Made by a program: the position numbers and the translations under genes. Of a stretch of 12,904 bases of DNA, positions 8,205 through 12,904 are shown piece by piece. Where the stretch lies: positions 1 to 12,904 of the forward strand of contig JAEWJB010000103.1 in NCBI GenBank assembly GCA_023386795.1, written 5' to 3'. Below the pieces are notes generated by a model, which was not told where the DNA came from, did no database searches, and was given only the letters and a program-made list of their open reading frames with translations. Every line of letters begins with the position of its first letter. Within the stretch, counting starts at the first letter, position 1. Source of the DNA: Pseudomonadota bacterium. GTDB taxonomy: Bacteria > Pseudomonadota > Gammaproteobacteria > Xanthomonadales > Xanthomonadaceae.

Positions 8205-8966
8205 ATGAGCACTACCCCCCGCATCACCCTGATTACCGGCGCCAACCGCGGCCTGGGCCGCCATGGCGCGCTGGCCGTGGCCGAGGCCGGCAGTGACGTG
8301 ATCGTGACCTACCGCGGACACGCCGAAGAGGCGCAAGCGGTGGTGGCGCAGATCCAGGCGCTGGGCCGCCGCGCCGCGGCGCTGCAATTCGACGTCGCCG
8401 ACGCCGCCGCGCTGCCTGCTTTCGTCGAGGCGCTGCGCGCGCAGTTGGCGCAATGGCAGGCCACCCACCTGCATGCGCTGGTGAACAATGCCGGCACCGC
8501 GCTGTACGCACCGATCGCCGATACCACGCCGGCGCAGTTCGACGAGATGGTGGCCGTGCACCTGCGCGGCCCGTACTTCCTCACCCAAGCGCTGCTGCCG
8601 TTGATCGCCGATGGCGGGCGCATCCTCAATATCTCCAGCGGCCTGGCCCGCTTCGCGATGCCGGGCAGCTCGGCCTACGCGATGATGAAGGGCGGCATCG
8701 AGGTGTTCACCCGCTACCTGGCCAAGGAACTGGGCGCGCGCGGCATCAGCGTCAACACGCTGGCCCCCGGCGCGATCGAGACCGACTTCGGCGGCGGCCG
8801 CGTGCGTGACAACGCGGAGGTCAACGCCATGGTGTCCTCGGTGACGGCACTGGGCCGCCCGGGCAAGCCGGACGACATCGGGCCGGTGATCGCCATGCTG
8901 CTGGACCCGGCCACGCAGTGGATCAACGCGCAGCGCGTGGAAGCCTCCGGCGGCATGCTGATCTGA
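8205..8966 (+). CDS. SDR family NAD(P)-dependent oxidoreductase
   Basis: This 253-residue classical short-chain dehydrogenase/reductase is cytoplasmic. The nucleotide-binding motif is TGANRGLG (11-18), the structural motif is NNAG (94-97) and the catalytic residues are Ser145, Tyr158 and Lys162 (YAMMK). Thr36-Tyr-Arg38 after the second strand resembles NADPH-preferring members, although this is a weak indicator. PGAIETDF (188-195) and the ending VEASGGMLI are normal for the FabG-like classical group, and the length is usual. The start at 8205 follows AGGAG at 8193-8197 by seven bases; the longer frame to 8127 has no such site. It is divergent from a LysR gene with a shared operator candidate, so expression is probably induced by that regulator's ligand. 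The substrate, an alcohol or carbonyl compound, cannot be read from sequence. Confidence 0.93.
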   Translation: MSTTPRITLITGANRGLGRHGALAVAEAGSDVIVTYRGHAEEAQAVVAQIQALGRRAAALQFDVADAAALPAFVEALRAQLAQWQATHLHALVNNAGTALYAPIADTTPAQFDEMVAVHLRGPYFLTQALLPLIADGGRILNISSGLARFAMPGSSAYAMMKGGIEVFTRYLAKELGARGISVNTLAPGAIETDFGGGRVRDNAEVNAMVSSVTALGRPGKPDDIGPVIAMLLDPATQWINAQRVEASGGMLI

Positions 8967-8999
8967 CCGCGCGCGGGCCGGTTTCCCGCGTACGAAAGC

Positions 9000-9026
9000 A
9001 AGAGGGCGGCCATGGGCCGCCCTCTT
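9000..9026. terminator. Strong bidirectional terminator between SDR gene and cstA-ybdD
   Basis: A perfect 12-bp stem (9000-9011 with 9015-9026, AAGAGGGCGGCC and its complement) closes on a three-base ATG loop. T's from the stem's 3' arm run on into TTTGCGTT on the plus side, and the minus side reads CTCTTGCTTTCG. It sits 34 bases after the SDR stop and six bases after the ybdD stop on the opposite strand, so it can end transcription from both sides. Confidence 0.85.
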
Positions 9027-9031
9027 TGCGT

Positions 9032-9256
9032 TCAACAGCAGCGGAATCCGCTCTTGCCCCCGTAGCGCGCTTCCTGCCTTTCGCGGAAGAACGTGGGGTA
9101 GTCCATCACCGGGCGGTCCGGGTGTTTTTCCAGCATGTGCCGCACGTAGTTGTCGTAGTCGGGAATGCCGCAGCACAGCCGCGCGGTCTGCACCAGGCGT
9201 CGCCATACGCGGCGATGCGCCTGGTATTGCCCGACGGGGACGAGGCCGGTACCCAT
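9032..9256 (-). CDS. ybdD: YbdD/YjiX family small protein (DUF466)
   Basis: This is a 74-residue protein closely matching Escherichia coli YbdD: the GIPDYDNYVRHMLEKHPD block (30-47), then YPTFFRERQEARYGGKSG (53-70) and a terminal CC pair. YbdD/YjiX proteins are encoded next to CstA/BtsT-type carriers almost everywhere, and are thought to be needed for or to modulate carrier function; their biochemical role is poorly known. The ATG shares its A with the cstA stop codon (TGATG on the minus strand, 9254-9258), so it is likely translated by coupled reinitiation. It is easily missed because a longer frame shadowing cstA runs through it. Relative to E. coli (65 residues) it has a slightly longer, basic N-terminus (QAHRRVWRRLVQ). 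Confidence 0.93.
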   Translation of the reverse strand: MGTGLVPVGQYQAHRRVWRRLVQTARLCCGIPDYDNYVRHMLEKHPDRPVMDYPTFFRERQEARYGGKSGFRCC

Positions 9257-11328
9257 CACAGGTCCGCCATCTGGGCCGGGGTCAGCGCCACGTACGGGGT
9301 TTCCTTGTCCGTACGCACCGGGCTGCGGCGCGCGGCGATGATGGTCTTGATCGAATACACCAGCACCGCGCCCACCACGAACAGGAACAATGCGGTCAGC
9401 CCGGTGTTGACGTAGGCGTTGGTGACGATCTGCTGCATCTGGCCCACGGTCTTGGCCGGCGCGGTGATCGTGCCGCTGGCGATGGCGGCCTGGAACTTGT
9501 GCGCCTGCGCCAGGAAGCCCTGCGCCGGGTTGCTGTCGAAGATCTTGATCAGGCCCGCGGTGGTGGTGCAGATCAGCAGCCACACCGCCGGCACGATGGT
9601 GACCCACGCGTAGCGGTCGCGCTTCATCTTGAACAGCACCACGGTGCCGAGCATCAGCGCGATGCCTGCCAGCATCTGGTTGGAGATGCCGAACAACGGC
9701 CACAGCGTCTGGATGCCGCCGAACGGATCCACCACGCCGGTGTAGAGCAGGTAGCCCCACAACGCCACGCAGCCGCCGGTGCCGATGAGGTTGGCGCCCC
9801 ACGACTCGGTCTTGCGCAGCGCCGGCACGAAGTTGCCCAGCAGGTCCTGCAGCATGAAGCGGCCCGCGCGCGTGCCGGCGTCCACGGCGGTCAGGATGAA
9901 CAGCGCTTCGAACAGGATGGCGAAGTGGTACCAGAACGCCATCGTGTCCTCACCGGGCAACACGTGGTGCAGGATCTGCGCGATGCCCACCGCCAGCGTC
10001 GGCGCGCCACCGGCACGGGCCAGGATGGTGTGCTCGCCGATGTCGCGCGCGGTGGCTTCGAGCATGTCCGGGGTGATGCTGAAGCCCCACTCGGTGAGCT
10101 TGGCCGCGACCGAGACCGCATCGCTGCCGACCACCGCGGCCGGGCTGTTCATGGCGAAGTAGATGCCCGGCTCGATGATCGAGGCGGCCACCAGCGCCAT
10201 GATCGCCACGAACGACTCCATCAGCATGCCGCCGTAGCCGATGTAGCGCATGTGGCCTTCGTTGGCGAGCAGCTTGGGCGTGGTGCCCGAGGAGATCAGC
10301 GCGTGGAAGCCGGACACCGCGCCGCAGGCGATGGTGATGAACAGGAACGGGAAGATGCCGCCCTTCCACACCGGGCCGTCGCCGCTGCTGGCGAACTGGG
10401 TCAGCGCCGGCATCTTCAGCTCCGGCATCACGATCAGGATGCCGATGGCCAGCGCCACGATGGTGCCGATCTTGAGGAACGTGGACAGGTAGTCGCGCGG
10501 GGCGAGCAGCAGCCACACCGGCAGCACCGAGGCGACGAAGCCGTAGCCGATCAGCATCCAGGTGATCTGCTTGGAGGTGAAGGTGAACGCCGGGCCCCAG
10601 GTGGGGTCGGCGGCGACCTTGCCGCCCAGCCAGATCGCGCCGAGCAGCAGGATCAACCCGACCACCGAGATCTCGCCGATCTTGCCCGGGCGGATGTAGC
10701 GCATGTACACGCCCATCAGGATCGCGATGGGCATCGTGGCGATGACGGTGAACATGCCCCACGGGCTTTCGGCCAGCGCCTTGACCACCACCATGGCGAG
10801 CACCGCCAGGATGATGATCATGATGAGGAACGCGCCGAACAGCGCGATGGTGCCGGGCACCTGGCCCATCTCCTCGCGCACCAGGTCGCCCAGCGAGCGG
10901 CCGTTGCGGCGCGTGGAGAGGAACAGGACCATGAAGTCCTGCACCGCGCCGGCGAACACCACGCCGACCACCAGCCACAGCAGGCCGGGCAGGTAGCCCA
11001 TCTGCGCGGCGAGCACTGGCCCCACCAGCGGGCCTGCGCCGGCGATGGCGGCGAAGTGGTGGCCGAACAGCACGTGCTTGTTGGTGGGCACGTAGTCCAG
11101 GCCATCGTTGTTGAGCTGCGCCGGGGTGGCGCGGGTCGGGTCGAGCTGCATCACCTTGTTGGCGATGAACAGGCTGTAGTAGCGATAGGCGACCAGATAG
11201 ATCGACACCGCCGCCACCACGATCCACAAGGCATTGATCTGCTCGCCACGGCGCAGTGCGATGGTGCCGAGGCAGAAGGCGCCGAGCAGCGCGAGCGCGG
11301 CCCAGGCCAGTTTCGAAAAGCCTTTCAT
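9256..11328 (-). CDS. cstA: CstA/BtsT-type carbon starvation carrier
   Basis: This is a 690-residue inner-membrane carrier of the CstA family (E. coli CstA 701, BtsT 716 residues), with many transmembrane segments. The conserved N-terminal signature GHHFAAIAGAGPLVGP is at 89-104, followed by QDFMVLFLSTRRNGRSL (130-146). Later landmarks are CGAVSGFHALISSGTTPKL, FWYHFAILFEALFILTAVDAGTRAGRF and the ISNQMLAGIALMLGT segment. Family members take up pyruvate with protons and, for CstA, were also linked to peptides during carbon starvation. Which substrate applies here is inferred. The start at 11328 is fixed by GGAGGAG (complement of 11334-11340) five bases upstream; the open frame continues 121 codons further but into the pirin leader. 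It forms a coupled operon with ybdD and is divergent from pirin-osmC. Confidence 0.95.
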   Translation of the reverse strand: MKGFSKLAWAALALLGAFCLGTIALRRGEQINALWIVVAAVSIYLVAYRYYSLFIANKVMQLDPTRATPAQLNNDGLDYVPTNKHVLFGHHFAAIAGAGPLVGPVLAAQMGYLPGLLWLVVGVVFAGAVQDFMVLFLSTRRNGRSLGDLVREEMGQVPGTIALFGAFLIMIIILAVLAMVVVKALAESPWGMFTVIATMPIAILMGVYMRYIRPGKIGEISVVGLILLLGAIWLGGKVAADPTWGPAFTFTSKQITWMLIGYGFVASVLPVWLLLAPRDYLSTFLKIGTIVALAIGILIVMPELKMPALTQFASSGDGPVWKGGIFPFLFITIACGAVSGFHALISSGTTPKLLANEGHMRYIGYGGMLMESFVAIMALVAASIIEPGIYFAMNSPAAVVGSDAVSVAAKLTEWGFSITPDMLEATARDIGEHTILARAGGAPTLAVGIAQILHHVLPGEDTMAFWYHFAILFEALFILTAVDAGTRAGRFMLQDLLGNFVPALRKTESWGANLIGTGGCVALWGYLLYTGVVDPFGGIQTLWPLFGISNQMLAGIALMLGTVVLFKMKRDRYAWVTIVPAVWLLICTTTAGLIKIFDSNPAQGFLAQAHKFQAAIASGTITAPAKTVGQMQQIVTNAYVNTGLTALFLFVVGAVLVYSIKTIIAARRSPVRTDKETPYVALTPAQMADL

Positions 11329-11406
11329 GCAAGCTCCTCCCGGAAGACTCCCGCAAGGTTCCTCCCGCGTCGGGCCGGGGTCAATGGCGGCCGCTAGGAC
11401 TTTGGT

Positions 11407-11452
11407 CGAATGGCGTTGGACTGCCGAAAACGCTTGTGCGGCGCGCCATTCG
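11407..11452. promoter_or_regulatory. Nine-base inverted repeat in the cstA/pirin divergent promoter region
   Basis: CGAATGGCG (11407-11415) and CGCCATTCG (11444-11452) are perfect complements with a 28-base spacer, in the 208-base region between the divergent cstA and pirin genes. The arms are 37 bases centre to centre. A possible pirin promoter, TTGTGC (11434-11439) with AACAAT (11456-11461, 16-base spacing), overlaps the right arm, so a bound protein would occlude it. The promoter match is weak; the inverted repeat is exact. Confidence 0.4.
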
Positions 11453-11536
11453 CGGAACAATAGGTTGCGCCCGGCCACATTGGACCGCGGCGTGCGCGCA
11501 CCCATCCTGTGCGGCAACTTCACTGGAGCCATCGCC

Positions 11537-12397
11537 ATGAGCGCTACCCCGACCGCCCTTCCGGCCCGCCTGCAGCGCGTGCTGCGCGGCCGCCCCGCGT
11601 CCGACGGCGCGGGCGTCAAGCTGACCCGCGTCATCGGCTCGCCCGAACTGCCGGACCTGGACCCGTTCCTGTTGCTGGACGAGTTCGGCACCGACCGCGC
11701 GGAGGATTACCTCGCCGGTTTCCCGAGCCACCCGCACCGCGGCTTCGAGACCGTCACCTACATGCTCGACGGCCGCATGCGCCACCAGGACAACCATGGC
11801 AACGAAGGTCTGCTGACGCCGGGCAGCGTGCAGTGGATGACCGCCGGCCGCGGCCTGGTGCATTCGGAGATGCCCGAGCAGGAATCCGGGCGCATGCGCG
11901 GCTTCCAGCTGTGGGTGAACCTGCCCGCGCGCGAGAAGATGACCGAGCCGAAGTACCAGGAATATCCGCCGGAGAATATCCCGGTCACCACGCCGGCTTC
12001 CGGCGTGACGGTGAAGGTGATCGCCGGGCGCGTGGGCGACACGGTCGGCCCGATCGTGCAGCCGGCCACCGATCCCCTGTACCTGGACATCGAACTGACA
12101 CCAGGCACGGCATGGACCTACCAGGTGCCCGACGGGCACAACACCTTCGCCTATGTCTTCGAAGGTGCGCTCACCGTAGGCGAGGGCGAGGATGCGCGGC
12201 CACTGGAAGCGCAGCAGCTCGGCATCCTCGGCGGTGGCGACACGTTGCAGCTGCGCGCAGGCCAGCGGGGCGCGCGCCTGATCCTGGTCGCCGGCCGCCC
12301 GCTGCGCGAGCCGGTGGTGCGCCACGGGCCGTTCGTGATGAACACCAAGCAGGAAATCATGCAGGCATTCGTCGACTTCCAGGAAGGACGCTTCTGA
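11537..12397 (+). CDS. Pirin family protein
   Basis: This 286-residue bicupin is of the pirin family. The metal-binding set of the N-terminal cupin is intact: His65 and His67 in FPSHPHRGFETVTY, then His109 and Glu111 in GRGLVHSEMP, matching His56, His58, His101 and Glu103 of human pirin. A second cupin follows (PLYLDIELTPGTAW to LRAGQRGARLILVAG), and a C-terminal GPFVMNTKQEIMQAFVDFQEGRF tail is typical of the family. Bacterial pirins have been reported as quercetin dioxygenases and, in Serratia, as modulators of pyruvate dehydrogenase, so the function here is not certain. The start at 11537 follows GGAG (11525-11528) by eight bases; the frame is open far upstream through the cstA leader but lacks homology there. 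It is the first gene of an operon with osmC. Confidence 0.93.
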   Translation: MSATPTALPARLQRVLRGRPASDGAGVKLTRVIGSPELPDLDPFLLLDEFGTDRAEDYLAGFPSHPHRGFETVTYMLDGRMRHQDNHGNEGLLTPGSVQWMTAGRGLVHSEMPEQESGRMRGFQLWVNLPAREKMTEPKYQEYPPENIPVTTPASGVTVKVIAGRVGDTVGPIVQPATDPLYLDIELTPGTAWTYQVPDGHNTFAYVFEGALTVGEGEDARPLEAQQLGILGGGDTLQLRAGQRGARLILVAGRPLREPVVRHGPFVMNTKQEIMQAFVDFQEGRF

Positions 12398-12792
12398 TGG
12401 CTACCGATCGCGCAGTCACCGCGCGCAGCGCAGGCGTGCCGTATGTGACGCAATTGAGTGATGGCGTGCATGCATGGCGTTCGGACACCGCGCCGTCGAA
12501 CGGCGGTGCCGACGCCGCGCCGGACCCGGAGTCGCTGGTGCTCGGCGCGCTGGGCGCATGCACGGCCATCACCGTACGCATGTATGCCGCCCGCAAGCAA
12601 TGGCCGCTGGAGGCGGTGGACGTGCGCCTGCATTACACGCGCCGCGATGCCACTGGGACCACCATCGCACGCGAAGTGGTGCTGACCGGCGCGCTGGATG
12701 ACGCGCAGCGCGCTCGCCTGCTGGAGATTGCCGACAAATGCCCGATCCACCGCCTGCTGACCGGCGAGGTGGTGATCGAAGCAGCGGAGTAA
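12397..12792 (+). CDS. OsmC family peroxiredoxin-like protein
   Basis: This is a 131-residue OsmC/Ohr superfamily protein. The conserved cysteines are Cys55 in ESLVLGALGACTAITVRMYA and Cys115 in DKCPIHRLL, with Glu46 in the usual position before the first. These fit thiol-dependent reduction of organic hydroperoxides in the cytoplasm. It is nearer the short OsmC-like group that is often paired with other enzymes than the stress-induced OsmC or the OhrR-controlled Ohr. Its ATG shares its A with the pirin stop codon (TGATG, 12395-12399), and AGGAAGGA (12381-12388), inside the end of the pirin gene, serves as ribosome site. Translation is therefore probably coupled to pirin. No OhrR-type repressor is nearby. 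Confidence 0.92.
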   Translation: MATDRAVTARSAGVPYVTQLSDGVHAWRSDTAPSNGGADAAPDPESLVLGALGACTAITVRMYAARKQWPLEAVDVRLHYTRRDATGTTIAREVVLTGALDDAQRARLLEIADKCPIHRLLTGEVVIEAAE

Positions 12793-12850
12793 GGCGCAAG
12801 CCCGTGGCATGACCCCTGCAGGACCGGCCAGCGCCGGGCGACGGGCGGCA

Positions 12851-12904
12851 CAGCCTGTTCGGGACACGCCGTGAACCCATCCATGGGGGCTCGTAGGCGA
12901 CATC
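12851..12904. repeat. Partial dispersed intergenic repeat (right edge)
   Basis: This stretch carries CCCAT-CC-ATGGG (12876-12887), a self-complementary hairpin after GGGACACGCCGTGAA, then GGGGCTCGTAGGCGACATC to the window end. The layout matches a double-hairpin intergenic repeat I recall from Xanthomonadaceae, in which a second GGCGACATC-CATGTCGCC hairpin would follow just beyond the edge. It begins about 60 bases after the osmC stop codon; only a weak 5-bp hairpin (12824-12837) lies between. The match is from memory and unsearched. Confidence 0.55.

Noticed and set aside
8154..9206. Long minus-strand frame opposite the SDR gene running into ybdD sequence
   Set aside because: The plus-strand SDR has all catalytic motifs, and the strong terminator at 9000-9026 falls inside this frame.
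9499..11397. 632-codon plus-strand open frame opposite cstA
   Set aside because: Its translation is mostly Arg, His, Gln, Asp and Glu of low complexity, antisense to the clear CstA membrane protein. It is a composition shadow.

Overview
This is a roughly 13 kb, high-GC chromosomal window with the look of the gammaproteobacterial family Xanthomonadaceae (Lysobacteraceae), for example a Lysobacter, Luteimonas, Pseudoxanthomonas or Stenotrophomonas relative. Three things suggest this: the codon use and third-position GC; a DPP5-type S9 peptidase with close relatives in that family; and pieces of dispersed intergenic repeats at both window edges (a TGTAGGAGCGGC-type element at the left, a CCCATCCATGGG-type double-hairpin element at the right) of a kind I recall from those genomes. 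The genus cannot be fixed by reading alone.

Layout, left to right. (1) An exported S9 dipeptidyl-peptidase (157-2271) ends in a strong hairpin terminator. It is followed by a DUF819 polytopic membrane protein (2336-3586), which converges across a second hairpin on a small AhpD-like carboxymuconolactone-decarboxylase-family protein (3629-3964, minus). (2) After a 289-base spacer comes a minus-strand pair: an NTF2/SnoaL-like protein (5406-5834) and, downstream, an unusual ROK-type sugar-kinase-like protein (4254-5345). (3) Divergent from that pair is an exported beta-lactamase-fold serine hydrolase (5990-7138), convergent with a LysR regulator (7178-8092, minus). The LysR gene is divergent from an SDR oxidoreductase (8205-8966, plus) that it probably controls. 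(4) A strong bidirectional terminator (9000-9026) separates the SDR from the minus-strand cstA-ybdD operon (a CstA/BtsT-type pyruvate/peptide carrier plus its small partner). This is divergent from a pirin-osmC operon (11537-12792, plus). In both operons the second gene starts inside the stop codon of the first, through a TGATG overlap.

Functionally, the window is mostly housekeeping and accessory metabolism: periplasmic peptide breakdown, carbon-starvation uptake, redox and peroxide defence, and small-molecule turnover. There are no phage, plasmid, IS, CRISPR, rRNA or tRNA features that I can see.

The two observations that stand out are: (a) the ROK-like protein appears to be a circular permutation, with the region that normally ends a ROK kinase (helix, GGG adenosine motif, closing helix) placed before the DIGGT phosphate-1 motif, and the protein ending just after the GTGLGN phosphate-2 motif; and (b) a repeat-like double hairpin with AGGA loops sits in frame inside the S9 peptidase, translated into about 20 extra residues with codon use unlike the rest of the gene. 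A third, more inferential point is the divergent pairing of a CstA-type carrier with pirin, which may place both operons at the pyruvate node.
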